64,000 nt of DNA, from contig NZ_CP012502.1 in assembly GCF_001721685.1 (NCBI RefSeq), forward strand, positions 1,860,001-1,924,000, written 5' to 3'. The notes below the pieces were generated by a model that saw only the letters and a list, made by a program, of their open reading frames with translations, made no database searches and had not been told where the DNA came from. Of the stretch, positions 27,984 through 37,219 are shown one piece after another. A program made the translations under genes and the position numbers. The first letter of the stretch is position 1. Every line of letters starts with the position of its first letter. This DNA comes from Salisediminibacterium beveridgei. GTDB lineage: Bacteria; Bacillota; Bacilli; Bacillales; Salisediminibacteriaceae.

Positions 27984-29024
27984 TTAGGGGATTAATACTA
28001 CTTTACCACAGTTTCCTTCCATCATCAGATCAAAACCTTGTTCGAAATCCTCCATTGCAAACGTATGGGTCATTATCGGCGTAACATCAACTTGTCCCGA
28101 ACGCAGTAGACCTGCTGTTTGCTGCCAGGTTTGAAACATTTTCCGTCCGGTAATTCCCTGAACCGTCAGTCCTTTGAACACGATATCGTTGGTAACGTCA
28201 ATTTCAACAGGCTTACTCGGAAGACTGAGAATCGAGACACGTCCACCGTTAGTCGCCATCTTAAAACCTTGATTCATAGCCACGGGATGTCCGCTCATCT
28301 CACAGACAACGTCGACGCCTTGTCCTTTCGTAATCCGATCCACTTCAATAAGTGGATCCTGACCTCCAGAATGGATTGTATGATCCGCACCCATTAATCC
28401 TGCCAACTCAAGGCGATATGGATTCAAGTCGAAGGCCAATACATTCGATGCTCCGCTTGCTTTAGCAATACCGACTGCCATCAGACCGATCGGTCCGCAA
28501 CCGATCACAGCAACTGATTTTCCTGCAATTTCACCTTCGAGAACAGTATGAACAGCATTACCAAATGGCTCTTGAATACTGGCTTCTTCAAATGGTAAAT
28601 CCGGGTCATTAATCCATAAATTTTCCGCAGGAAGAGACACATACTCTGCAAAACAGCCATCCCGATCCACGCCGATAATTTCAGTATCCTGACAAATATG
28701 GGCTTTTCCTGTCATGCATTGTGCACAGTGACCACATACGATATGGGTTTCCGCAGAAACATGATCACCTGGCTTTACATTAGTCACAAGATGTCCTGTT
28801 TCCTTAACAACACCTGAGAATTCATGTCCAAATACATACGGCGGCTTCACTCTGCTGGAAGCCCATGCGTCCCATTCATAAATATGTAAATCCGTTCCGC
28901 AAATTGACGCTGCCTTCACCTCAATCAGTACTTCTTTCGGTCCGATTTCGGGTACTGGCACATTCTCGAGTTTTGCGCCTTTGCCCGCATGATGCTTTAC
29001 AAGCGCTTTCATTTTTTCCGCCAT
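27984..29024 (-). CDS. tdh: L-threonine 3-dehydrogenase
   Basis: A 346-residue medium-chain zinc dehydrogenase. Catalytic zinc residues appear in SICGTDLHIYEWD and GHEFSGVV; the structural zinc set is CGHCAQCMTGKAHIC; the NAD site is VIGCGPIGLMAVGIAKASG. It oxidises threonine to 2-amino-3-ketobutyrate, the substrate of Kbl. The ORF can start earlier, but ATG at 29024 has AAAGGGTG nearby and fits the family N-terminus. It leads the tdh-kbl pair and lies after the terminator of the 2-oxoacid oxidoreductase genes. Confidence 0.95.
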   Translation of the reverse strand: MAEKMKALVKHHAGKGAKLENVPVPEIGPKEVLIEVKAASICGTDLHIYEWDAWASSRVKPPYVFGHEFSGVVKETGHLVTNVKPGDHVSAETHIVCGHCAQCMTGKAHICQDTEIIGVDRDGCFAEYVSLPAENLWINDPDLPFEEASIQEPFGNAVHTVLEGEIAGKSVAVIGCGPIGLMAVGIAKASGASNVLAFDLNPYRLELAGLMGADHTIHSGGQDPLIEVDRITKGQGVDVVCEMSGHPVAMNQGFKMATNGGRVSILSLPSKPVEIDVTNDIVFKGLTVQGITGRKMFQTWQQTAGLLRSGQVDVTPIMTHTFAMEDFEQGFDLMMEGNCGKVVLIP

Positions 29025-29166
29025 GGTCAACACCCTTTTTTTTATTTTTGTCATTCCTGATCATTACTGTCAGTTTATCACGAGGTTCTGTGCGCGTAAA
29101 CAGCACTGTCCACCTCCAATGAACACATGGCGATTCTGTGCATATTTTTCAAAAATAATTTGTGTG

Positions 29167-29200
29167 CAAAAAAAGACGGACACCAATGGCATCCGTCTTT
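29167..29200 (-). terminator. Terminator after korB
   Basis: AAAGACGGA (29172-29180) pairs with TCCGTCTTT (29192-29200). Seven to eight T residues follow on the minus strand. It separates the oxidoreductase from tdh. Confidence 0.88.
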
Positions 29201-29209
29201 CATTATTTA

Positions 29210-30076
29210 TCACATAAATTCTGCGACAAGATCTTCAAACTGATCGTGTTCAAGTTCAATGTTTTGTTTACTTAATCCTTCTTCCTTAAACCCATGTACC
29301 ATATCCTCATACGATTTCTTCTCCGTATCCTGGTATATCAGTCCTGTCACAAGACCGTTGTACTCCATGAGTGTATTCATAGCGGACATCCGGTTGTTCG
29401 GGTTATAATCCTCTATTGTCCCCAAGGACACCAGGTTCTCTTTGAACCAGTCATACGTATTAATTTTATTGAACGTTACACAAGGACTGAATACATTTAT
29501 AAGAGAGAATCCTTTATGCTCAATACCTTTTTCAATCAAAGACGTCAGTTCTTTCAGGTCACTCGAGAAACTTTGAGCAACAAATGTAGCTCCTGCAGTC
29601 AAAGCCAGTTCCATAACATTTAATGATGTTTCAATCGAACCTGCCGGTGTACTTTTTGTTTTAAAACCCATAGCACTTCGTGGCGATGTTTGGCCTTTTG
29701 TCAGACCATAAATCTGATTGTCCATCACGATATAAGTGACATCAATGTTTCGACGTATCGCATGCACGGTATGACCCATTCCGATGGCAAATCCATCACC
29801 GTCACCACCCGAAGCAATCACTGTCATTTCACGGTTTGCCATCTTCACACCTTGAGCGATTGGCAATGATCGACCATGGATACCGTGTAGTCCATATGAG
29901 TTAATATAACCTGAGATCCGACCGGAACATCCGATTCCTGATACAACCGCAAGTTCTTCTGGCACAACACCGACATTGGCTGCTGCACGCTGAATGGCAG
30001 CCTGAACGGAGAAGTCACCGCAACCTGGACACCAGTTTGGCTTCACATTATTTCTAAAATCTTTAAACGTTGCCAT
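29210..30076 (-). CDS. korB: 2-oxoacid:acceptor oxidoreductase, beta subunit
   Basis: A 288-residue thiamine-diphosphate subunit. WCPGCGDFSVQ (residues 13-23), GIGCSGR and SPCVTFNK supply four cysteines for the [4Fe-4S] cluster; GGDGDGFAIGMGHTVHAIRRN is the thiamine diphosphate site. With the alpha subunit it oxidatively decarboxylates a 2-oxoacid (2-oxoglutarate or pyruvate) to the acyl-CoA, passing electrons to ferredoxin. The ATG at 30076 follows GTAAGGAGTTG and overlaps the end of korA by 14 bases. The specific substrate cannot be told; the gene symbol is by analogy. Confidence 0.9.
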   Translation of the reverse strand: MATFKDFRNNVKPNWCPGCGDFSVQAAIQRAAANVGVVPEELAVVSGIGCSGRISGYINSYGLHGIHGRSLPIAQGVKMANREMTVIASGGDGDGFAIGMGHTVHAIRRNIDVTYIVMDNQIYGLTKGQTSPRSAMGFKTKSTPAGSIETSLNVMELALTAGATFVAQSFSSDLKELTSLIEKGIEHKGFSLINVFSPCVTFNKINTYDWFKENLVSLGTIEDYNPNNRMSAMNTLMEYNGLVTGLIYQDTEKKSYEDMVHGFKEEGLSKQNIELEHDQFEDLVAEFM

Positions 30077-31817
30077 AGCTGAACAACTCCTTACATTGTT
30101 TGTGTAGTTCCGCAGGCAAGAATGGATTTCCATCGTATTTGAGAATGGATTTTACTTCTCCTGCATTTGTATTCAGTTTAACCAGCTGACGAACCTGACC
30201 GGTTGCATTGTTCTCAATTACAACGACTTTTTTCACCTTATCGATCATGGACTGCAGTTCTTCTGATGGAAATGGATGCAACAGTCTGAGCTGGCCATGG
30301 TTGACCTTGATGCCATCTTTTTCTAAACGGGGGATCATTTCCTGTATCGTTCCCCGTGTTGAATTGATCCCGATGACCAATAGGTCGGCCTCCTCATGAT
30401 TTTCATATTTCTTAATCGGATTACGGAAGGTATCTTTCAGTGTGTTCAGCTTCCGGAGACGTTTATCCATTTGAGCCTGTCTGTTTAACGGGCTCTCTGA
30501 AGGTTTGCCTTCTTCGTTATGTTCAACACCAGTAACATGGTGCAAGCCATTCTTCATACCTGGAATTGGCCTTGGTGAAATGCCATCAGGTGTGACTTCA
30601 TAACGGCTGAAGTATTGGCCTTTCTCAAGTTCCGGCAACTCTTCATTCAGAAGTTTCCCTCGCCGAATTTCAATTTCATCATAATTGAGTTGGTTTACTG
30701 ACTGTTTGCCAAGTGATAATGCCAGGTCAGTCATTAAAATAACCGGCACCTGATATTCTTCAGCAATATTAAATGCCTCTACTGCATCGTAGAAGCCCTC
30801 TTCCACGCTCGATGGTGCCATGACAACCTTCGGAATTTCCCCGTGAGTACCGTGAATCATTGCTAAAACGTCAGACTGTTCCTGCTTTGTTGGCAGACCG
30901 GTTGACGGCCCTCCCCGCTGTGTATCTACGATTACCAGAGGAATCTCAGTGATCCCGCTTAGCCCGATAGCTTCCATCATAAGCGAAAGTCCAGGTCCTG
31001 ATGAAGCGGTAAGTGTCCGCACACCAGTGTAGTTTGCACCGATGGCCATCGTACAGGCTGCAATCTCATCTTCAGTTTGAATGACGGTTCCACCGTATTC
31101 CGGAAGCTTCTTGATCAGATATTCCATAATTTCAGATGCAGGTGTGATCGGGTATGCCGGCATAAAGCGGGCTCCACCTGCAAGTGCGCCCAAGGCAATC
31201 GCATCGTTACCAATCATAAACAGCCGATTGTTTCCATCGCCTTCTTGAAGCTTATAATCACCGAGACTCTCTTCACGGGATTCTTCAAAATACTTCATTC
31301 CTGCACGAATGGCATCCATATTTTTCTCTACAACGGATGAACCTTTTTTCGCAAAAATCTGCTCGACTACCGAATAGAAAATATCTGAAGACAGACCAAG
31401 AAGAGCCGCGGATGAGCCGACAGCAACCATGTTTTTCATCAGAGATGTGCCAAGTTCTGAAGCGATTTCTGTAAAAGGTACTGGATAAAGATGAGCAGTT
31501 GAACCTTCCGGTAACTTCGGTGTAAATTTACTGTCAGCAAGAACCACAGCACCGTTTACCAGTTCGTGGTGATTTACGTCAATTGTCTCTTGATCAAATG
31601 CAACCAGAATATCTAAATCATCTGAGATGGAGTTAATGTCGTAAGTACTGACACGGATTTTGTTATTAGTATGTCCGCCTTTAATTCGTGACGAAAAATG
31701 ACGATAACCATAAAGATAATACCCTTTACGGTTTAAAGCCATGGAAAAAATTTCACCTGTACTTTCAATTCCTTCACCCTGTTGACCGCCAACTTTCCAG
31801 GAAAGTTGATTAATCAT
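30063..31817 (-). CDS. korA: 2-oxoacid:acceptor oxidoreductase, alpha subunit fused to gamma domain
   Basis: A 584-residue protein with an N-terminal gamma domain (GGQQGEGIESTGEIFS ... RIKGGHTNNKIRVS) fused to an alpha domain (GNDAIALGALAGGARFMPAYPITPASEI; GPGLSLMMEAIGLSG). It forms the two-subunit ferredoxin-dependent enzyme with korB downstream. ATG at 31817 is preceded by AAGGGGTGTCTTTC; the in-frame GTG at 31826 overlaps that site. Similar alpha/beta pairs occur near spoVS and tdh in other Bacillaceae as far as I recall. No separate ferredoxin or delta subunit is encoded nearby. Most cytoplasmic carbon metabolism in Bacillus uses dehydrogenase complexes, so this pair may support low-oxygen growth. 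Confidence 0.9.
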   Translation of the reverse strand: MINQLSWKVGGQQGEGIESTGEIFSMALNRKGYYLYGYRHFSSRIKGGHTNNKIRVSTYDINSISDDLDILVAFDQETIDVNHHELVNGAVVLADSKFTPKLPEGSTAHLYPVPFTEIASELGTSLMKNMVAVGSSAALLGLSSDIFYSVVEQIFAKKGSSVVEKNMDAIRAGMKYFEESREESLGDYKLQEGDGNNRLFMIGNDAIALGALAGGARFMPAYPITPASEIMEYLIKKLPEYGGTVIQTEDEIAACTMAIGANYTGVRTLTASSGPGLSLMMEAIGLSGITEIPLVIVDTQRGGPSTGLPTKQEQSDVLAMIHGTHGEIPKVVMAPSSVEEGFYDAVEAFNIAEEYQVPVILMTDLALSLGKQSVNQLNYDEIEIRRGKLLNEELPELEKGQYFSRYEVTPDGISPRPIPGMKNGLHHVTGVEHNEEGKPSESPLNRQAQMDKRLRKLNTLKDTFRNPIKKYENHEEADLLVIGINSTRGTIQEMIPRLEKDGIKVNHGQLRLLHPFPSEELQSMIDKVKKVVVIENNATGQVRQLVKLNTNAGEVKSILKYDGNPFLPAELHKQCKELFSYGNV

Positions 31818-32146
31818 GAAAGACACCCCTTGTCGTTTTGCCGTTCTGCTTGAACGACTGATATTTTAATTACGCTGTCTGTGTATGTAGTGCACTGGTG
31901 AAAAAAGAGGTTAAAGATTATCGATGAAACACCTCACAATAAATAATTTGAAGTCTTTAAAATGGAACTTGCAGAAATTCAAAAATAATTCTGTTAAACA
32001 CAGTTATATTGTAACATAACTTTCACAACTTTATAAGATCGAATATTCTTTCATTTAGCGCTTTCATCCTTTTAATGACGCGTTTTCAGAAATCTCACAA
32101 AAAAGAAAACACAGTCGATCTCTAAAGATCAACTGTGTTTATCGCA
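31818..32146. other. 329-base AT-rich gap upstream of korA
   Basis: No gene is seen. The part from 32107 on is the terminator of the upstream membrane protein gene. The remainder must carry the korAB promoter; a TACAAT (about 32006-32011, minus strand) could be a -10 element, but its -35 partner is poor, so I do not call it as a feature. Nothing matching a riboswitch was recognised. Confidence 0.5.
32107..32140 (-). terminator. Terminator after the 512-residue membrane protein gene
   Basis: Arms 32107-32121 and 32126-32140 form a 15-bp stem on the minus strand (AAACACAGTTGATCT with AGATCGACTGTGTTT, one T-G pair), followed by TTTTCTTTTTT. It starts 6 bases from the stop codon. Confidence 0.9.
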
Positions 32147-33685
32147 TCAAAGAAAAAACAACCCGGAAGCTACACCAAGAACACCGATTAAAGCCAGCAT
32201 GTATACTGTTTTAATTGGCATTAAACCATCACTCTTCATTGCCTTACCAAACATAAAGAATACAATGGGATGCACAAGAAACGGCATAGAGAAAATAAAA
32301 GGAATCAAAGCTGCTGCTTCTGCTCCAAGCATACCTTCTTGAATTGCCGCAAACAGACCAAAGTGAGAGATAGCAGAAGCTTGCGCCATTCCGCCATAAT
32401 CAAAAGGCATGGCACTCATACTGAGCATCACAAGTCCCCCGAAAACCGCAACGAGTTGCCATCCAAAGGAAAATTGCATTAACGCTTTCACTTCAGTGCT
32501 GTCGTCTCCATTGGCACCTGCAAGATTTCTTAGGGCCAAAACAGTCAGTCCCAATCCTGTTGCAACAATAATCACGGCAGGGAGCGTCATCAGCGATCCC
32601 TGTTCGGCACTGAGTGCCAAGATAGAGAATACAAATACGTGACCGAAGAATGGAATATTAATCATTATCGGTGCACGTTTCGCTGCGCGGTCTCCAAGAT
32701 CTCCTGCTGTACAAGCACCAGTCAGACCCGAGTGTGACAAAGCTCCTGCCATACCAGGCGCAAGATTACGGACATGATTGGTTTTCGCAAAGAAAATCAA
32801 GAGTGCGATCCCGCCAAACATCCAGAATAATTGACCAAAGAAACCATAGGCCAAAACTGCATTCATACCATCGATCGCGAAAGCGTCACCGATACGTGAT
32901 CCCCCAACCATAAAATTTCCGGCGAGAACAACCGGAATACCTGCAAATAACAAGGCTTTAATGGTCGGTCCAAAAGACCACTCGTAAAATATTGCACCAA
33001 TGCCAGCGGAAATTAACATCGCAAAGAATATTTGCGGGAGTGCCACCGTCGGTTCAATCCAGGAAGCTAAGTGAAATGCAAAAAACAACACGACAATAAT
33101 AACAACCATTTCGATTAGCCCTTTTCGAATGTAAAGAGGCTTATTCGTTATTGTTGCCTTGTTATCGATAAAGATAACTGCACCAACGAGACCGATATAC
33201 GCGATCAGTGCATAGACTTCACTAAGACTGGTCACACCGCCTCCCACAATCGTTCTGAATAATCCTTCGAGACCAATCAAAAGGAAAAATGCCCGGACAA
33301 TCATAACCAATTGCGTCCGATTTGTTCCAAGTACAGCTTCTTCCATCGATTGTGTGACCATCTCATCTGAAGTTAGTTCTTTTTTCGAAAAAATCTTTCT
33401 TAATTCCTGACCACCGACAAAGAATGTGACTACCAGAGCGATAATCGTTGTTGCAGCGATCAAATTAATCATTGGAAAATCTGGTAAACCTGGCTCAGAA
33501 ACTCCGGTTTGGACTAGGATAAATCCCATGGACAAACCAAAAATAACAATGATCAAGATCGGTGAATACCTGGTTCCCGCAACGACGGTACGACTGATCA
33601 GTACGATCGGAATAATTAAAAATAGCGAAATCCAAAATTGGTTTAATAATTGCATGCTGGCGAATTGCCCCATTAACTCTTCCAT
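32147..33685 (-). CDS. Unrecognised polytopic membrane protein, possible transporter
   Basis: A 512-residue protein made of about a dozen hydrophobic segments with short loops; no signal peptide cleavage site is obvious. Glycine-rich membrane loops include GGSRIGDAFAIDGMNA, MAGALSHSGLTGACTAGDLGDRAAKRAP and FDYGGMAQASAISHFG; conserved-looking polar residues in such loops are common in ion-coupled transporters and ion-translocating proteins. I do not recognise the family. One cytoplasmic loop (about residues 85-120) is charged. The ATG at 33685 follows GGAGGAGAGC. It is a single-gene unit between spoVS (upstream) and korA (downstream), each separated by terminators. Confidence 0.7.
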   Translation of the reverse strand: MEELMGQFASMQLLNQFWISLFLIIPIVLISRTVVAGTRYSPILIIVIFGLSMGFILVQTGVSEPGLPDFPMINLIAATTIIALVVTFFVGGQELRKIFSKKELTSDEMVTQSMEEAVLGTNRTQLVMIVRAFFLLIGLEGLFRTIVGGGVTSLSEVYALIAYIGLVGAVIFIDNKATITNKPLYIRKGLIEMVVIIVVLFFAFHLASWIEPTVALPQIFFAMLISAGIGAIFYEWSFGPTIKALLFAGIPVVLAGNFMVGGSRIGDAFAIDGMNAVLAYGFFGQLFWMFGGIALLIFFAKTNHVRNLAPGMAGALSHSGLTGACTAGDLGDRAAKRAPIMINIPFFGHVFVFSILALSAEQGSLMTLPAVIIVATGLGLTVLALRNLAGANGDDSTEVKALMQFSFGWQLVAVFGGLVMLSMSAMPFDYGGMAQASAISHFGLFAAIQEGMLGAEAAALIPFIFSMPFLVHPIVFFMFGKAMKSDGLMPIKTVYMLALIGVLGVASGLFFL

Positions 33686-33835
33686 TGCTCTCCTCCTGTT
33701 TTCATGTGCTTTTTTTCTTGTGTTGTCAACAATCCGTTATAAAATCCTATCTAAGAATACGTGATTTCACATCCAATGTAAACCGCTATATGGAGAATTC
33801 ATTGAATCCTTTGTGAATATTGAGTGAACGAAAAA

Positions 33836-33861
33836 GGATCCGGTGTATTTACACCGGATCC
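33836..33861 (-). terminator. Terminator after spoVS
   Basis: GGATCCGGTGTA (33836-33847) pairs perfectly with TACACCGGATCC (33850-33861), then TTTTT on the minus strand. It lies 13 bases past the spoVS stop. Confidence 0.92.
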
Positions 33862-33873
33862 GCTCGTTATTCT

Positions 33874-34134
33874 TTATCTGGGTTCGACGATCAGCTTTAT
33901 CGCTGTCCGTTCTTCGCCATCAATTTCAATGTCTGTAAAAGCAGGAACACAGATCAAGTCAATACCACTTGGCGCAACAAATCCTCTTGCGATGGCGACC
34001 GCTTTCACGGATTGGTTTAATGCACCTGCGCCGATTGCCTGAATTTCTGCAGTTCCACGTTCGCGTATCACACCCGCCAACGCTCCTGCAACTGAATTGG
34101 GATTGGATTTTGCTGAAACTTTTAATACTTCCAT
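33874..34134 (-). CDS. spoVS: Stage V sporulation protein S (SpoVS/Alba-like)
   Basis: An 86-residue protein, the standard SpoVS length, with the near-invariant core EVLKVSAKSNPNSVAGALAGVIRERG and VKAVAIARGF. SpoVS resembles Alba-type nucleic-acid-binding folds. In B. subtilis it affects septation and coat assembly, but it also occurs in non-sporulating bacteria such as Thermus, so it does not prove sporulation. ATG follows GAGGAGGAACAGAA. It lies 160 bases after ymdB and is followed by a strong terminator. Confidence 0.97.
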   Translation of the reverse strand: MEVLKVSAKSNPNSVAGALAGVIRERGTAEIQAIGAGALNQSVKAVAIARGFVAPSGIDLICVPAFTDIEIDGEERTAIKLIVEPR

Positions 34135-34294
34135 TTCTGTTCCTCCTCGTAGAATAAACTTTCAAGATGTCCTGTTACTGGAATTAGATAGGATTCTTTT
34201 CTGTAACTTTACCTTTTTTGAGAAGGAATAAAACCACGATTTAACAAGCTCTGGTATATACATCGGCTTATCACTGAATGATTAACAAAATGAT

Positions 34295-35089
34295 TCAGTC
34301 AAAAAACGGGTGATCATCATTAATTTGAATTCGTTTAATGGATCTCGCAAGTCCTGTTTGCTGGTCAGATTCAATAAAAAGTCCGTTGAGCTGCGTTCTT
34401 CCTGTCGTTACTTCAAATCTCGCAGGCAAGCCATTTCTAAAGCGGTTTATAATGGTATCCTTCTCCATACCCAAAATTCCGTCGTAAGGGCCTGTCATCC
34501 CGGTATCAGTAATATGAGCCGTCCCTTGTGGTAAAATGCGTTCATCGGCAGTCGGGACATGGGTATGGGTTCCAGCTACAGCAGTCACTCTGCCATCCAG
34601 AAACCAGCTCATTGCAAGCTTTTCACTGGTGGCTTCTGCGTGAAAGTCGATAAAAATATGTTTTGTCTCTTTACGCAACTCATCCACCAGATCATCCAAG
34701 GTTTCAAATGGACAATCGATCGCTTGCATAAATGTACGTCCTTGCGCGTTGATAACTGCAATCTTTTTTCCATTACATGTTTTAATCACATACCCTTTTC
34801 CAGGGTTATTTTTAGGGAAATTCACTGGTCTCGCCAAATTATCAACATCATCGATAAAATCAAAGATTTCTTTTTTATCCCACATATGATTTCCCATCGT
34901 AAGCAGATCAGCTCCTGTTGTGATGAGCTCATGATAAATCTTTTTCGTTAACCCTTTTCCTGACGCTGAATTCTCTGCGTTTACAATGGTGACATCAGGT
35001 CGGTATTTACTTTTCAATTTTGGTAAATATTCTTTAAGTGCCCCCCGCCCAGGTGAGCCGACAACATCGCCAATGAATAAAATCTTCAT
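34295..35089 (-). CDS. ymdB: Metallophosphoesterase YmdB
   Basis: A 264-residue phosphoesterase of the YmdB/DR1281 family. Metal-binding motifs: FIGDVVGSPGRGAL, NAENSASGKG, MGNHMWDKKE, DFHAEATSEK, and GTHTHVPTAD. In B. subtilis YmdB hydrolyses cyclic nucleotides in vitro and affects motility and biofilm; it follows rny there as here. The start ATG has GGGTTTTTGC upstream and no strong ribosome site (AAAGGG at about 9 bases). Most likely cytoplasmic. Confidence 0.95.
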   Translation of the reverse strand: MKILFIGDVVGSPGRGALKEYLPKLKSKYRPDVTIVNAENSASGKGLTKKIYHELITTGADLLTMGNHMWDKKEIFDFIDDVDNLARPVNFPKNNPGKGYVIKTCNGKKIAVINAQGRTFMQAIDCPFETLDDLVDELRKETKHIFIDFHAEATSEKLAMSWFLDGRVTAVAGTHTHVPTADERILPQGTAHITDTGMTGPYDGILGMEKDTIINRFRNGLPARFEVTTGRTQLNGLFIESDQQTGLARSIKRIQINDDHPFFD

Positions 35090-35266
35090 GCAAAAACCCT
35101 TTCTGTTTCATATCGATTTATATCAGAAAAACATCGTTTACCGCAAATTCTTTCGAAGCGAAAGCCGAGTTCATCTAATGCAATATCCTTTCAGCACAAA
35201 AACTTGTGCTGAACATTATTTAAATGGAGCATGTCAAAGTGTCGTGATTCATAATGTGTAAAAAAG

Positions 35267-35294
35267 AAATAAAGTGGTCGGAACCACTTTATTT
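35267..35294 (-). terminator. Terminator overlapping the rny stop codon
   Basis: AAATAAAGTGGT (35267-35278) pairs with ACCACTTTATTT (35283-35294), loop CGGA, followed by CTTTTTT on the minus strand. The rny stop (35289-35291) lies inside the right arm. Confidence 0.88.
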
Positions 35295-36851
35295 CGCATA
35301 CTCGACAGCTCTTGTTTCACGAATCACTGTGACTTTAATGTGACCGGGATAGTCGAGTTCATCTTCAATTTTTTTGGTGATATCCCTTGCAAGGCGATAG
35401 GAATCTTCGTCCGTGATGAAGTCCGGTTTAACCATAATTCTGACTTCACGTCCAGCCTGAATGGCATACGTTTTCTCTACACCATCAAAGGATTCTGATA
35501 TTTCCTCAAGCTTCTCAAGGCGTTTAATATACGTCTCAAGCGTTTCCCTTCGTGCACCGGGTCTTGCAGCCGATAGTGCATCAGCAGCTGCAACCAGTGT
35601 AGAAATAACAGATGTTGATTCGGTATCACCATGGTGTGATGCAATGCTGTTAATAACAACGGGATGTTCCTTATACTTTGTTGCAAGCTCCACGCCAATT
35701 TCAACATGACTGCCTTCCACTTCATGGTCAATCGCCTTACCAAGATCATGAAGAAGGCCTGCACGTTTTGCAAGTGTTTCATCCTCACCAAGTTCTGCAG
35801 CCATCATCGCGCTGAGGTGTGCGACCTCCATGGAATGCTTAAGCACGTTTTGACCATAGCTTGTGCGGAATTTCAGACGTCCGAGAATTTTAATCAGATC
35901 GGGATGAAGATTGTGGATGCCCATTTCAAATGTTGTCTGTTCCCCATACTCGCGAATCAACTCGTCAACTTCACGTCTTGCTTTTTCGACAGTCTCTTCA
36001 ATGCGGGCAGGGTGAATCCGACCATCCTGAACAAGTTTTTCCAACGTCGTTTTTGCTATTTCCCGACGGATTGGATCAAAACCAGACAAAATGACGGCTT
36101 CCGGCGTATCATCAATAATCAGATCAATCCCCGTTAAGGTTTCAAGTGCTCTGATATTACGGCCTTCACGTCCGATAATACGTCCTTTCATTTCATCGTT
36201 CGGAAGATTCACGACAGATACAGTTGTTTCTGCCACATGATCCGCTGCACATCGCTGAATCGAAGTAGACAGAATTTCTTTCGCTTTCTTATCTGCTTCT
36301 TCTTTCGCTTTTGTGACCGAATCTTTAATAAGAACCGCTTTCTCATGGACAAGTTCCTTTTCTATCGTTTCCATGATAATATCCCGAGCTTCGTCTTTTG
36401 AGAAACCGGATATTCGTTCAAGTTCAGCTTTCTGCTTGTTGACTAGTTCCTCAACTTCGCTATTCAGTTCGTCGATTTCATGCTGACGCTTCGATAGATT
36501 CTCCTCTCTGGTTTCAAGAGATTCCTCTTTTTTATCAAGCGTTCCACTTTTTCGATCCAGCACTTCTTCTTTTTGAAGTAGGCGGTTTTCCTGTTTCGAC
36601 ATTTCATTTCTGCGATCCCGCACTTCTTTCTCCGCATCCATGCGAAGTCTGTGTGCTTCATCTTTCGCTTCAAGGACAGCTTCTTTTCTACTCGCGTCCG
36701 CTTCGCGTCTAGCTTCTTCCACTGTCTGCTTTGCGAGGGCTTCCGCACTTGAGATCTTTGCTTCTGCCAAGGATTTTCGAATGAAATAACCGATCAGAAT
36801 TCCAATAACTGCTACTAATAGCAAAGCGAGGATTTGATAGATCAAGTCCAA
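35289..36851 (-). CDS. rny: Ribonuclease Y
   Basis: A 520-residue endoribonuclease that initiates mRNA decay at the membrane. Order of parts: N-terminal membrane helix (about residues 4-24), a long coiled coil (30-190), the KH domain ([15 protein letters not shown]), and the HD domain with [14 protein letters not shown]. The likely start is a TTG at 36851 behind GAGGAGGTG; homologues begin at this point. It is preceded by a strong promoter with a leader of about 130 bases. The RicA protein of this window is an expected partner. Confidence 0.95.
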   Translation of the reverse strand: MDLIYQILALLLVAVIGILIGYFIRKSLAEAKISSAEALAKQTVEEARREADASRKEAVLEAKDEAHRLRMDAEKEVRDRRNEMSKQENRLLQKEEVLDRKSGTLDKKEESLETREENLSKRQHEIDELNSEVEELVNKQKAELERISGFSKDEARDIIMETIEKELVHEKAVLIKDSVTKAKEEADKKAKEILSTSIQRCAADHVAETTVSVVNLPNDEMKGRIIGREGRNIRALETLTGIDLIIDDTPEAVILSGFDPIRREIAKTTLEKLVQDGRIHPARIEETVEKARREVDELIREYGEQTTFEMGIHNLHPDLIKILGRLKFRTSYGQNVLKHSMEVAHLSAMMAAELGEDETLAKRAGLLHDLGKAIDHEVEGSHVEIGVELATKYKEHPVVINSIASHHGDTESTSVISTLVAAADALSAARPGARRETLETYIKRLEKLEEISESFDGVEKTYAIQAGREVRIMVKPDFITDEDSYRLARDITKKIEDELDYPGHIKVTVIRETRAVEYAK

Positions 36852-36988
36852 GACTGATTCACCTCCTCATGCTATTACCGATTTTTCTTGCAATTTTCAT
36901 CATGCTCATTTGTCATTAACACAGTGATGCATCATAACTGACCAATTAAGCTTATCATAATAGCTTAGCTACGTCAGTATACTCATTA

Positions 36989-37017
36989 ATTGTATGCCTC
37001 ATTTCACACATTGTCAA
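36989..37017 (-). promoter_or_regulatory. Sigma-A promoter of rny
   Basis: TTGACA (37012-37017) and TACAAT (36989-36994) are separated by 17 bases on the minus strand. A second TTGACA lies ten bases further upstream. A leader of about 130 bases follows before rny. The gap 36852-37219 holds this promoter and the recA terminator; nothing else was recognised. Confidence 0.75.
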
Positions 37018-37153
37018 GCATTGTCAAAGATTTGGATATGTTGTTCACCCTTGTCAGACAAGGCTTGAAAACATCTGCTGGCAGGCAGAATCAATTGACT
37101 ATTAAAAAGGATTTCACAGATAATAAATCGTTAATCAGAAATATCAAATGAAA

Positions 37154-37190
37154 AAGCCGGAACACAAGATGATAATGTGTGTTCCGGCTT
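37154..37190 (-). terminator. Terminator after recA
   Basis: AAGCCGGAACACA (37154-37166) pairs perfectly with TGTGTTCCGGCTT (37178-37190); an 11-base loop and a T-rich tail (TTTTTCATTTG) follow on the minus strand. Confidence 0.9.
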
Positions 37191-37219
37191 CAGTATCCCA
37201 TATTGAAACGAATGGTATG

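Noticed and set aside
32009-32028. Rex-like redox site upstream of korA
   Set aside because: TTGTGAAAG and TTACAA half sites are present but the spacing is two bases too long for a Rex box.
33874-34134. spoVS as evidence that the organism sporulates
   Set aside because: SpoVS occurs in non-sporulating bacteria; cotE, sirA and dpaAB are missing from their conserved places.
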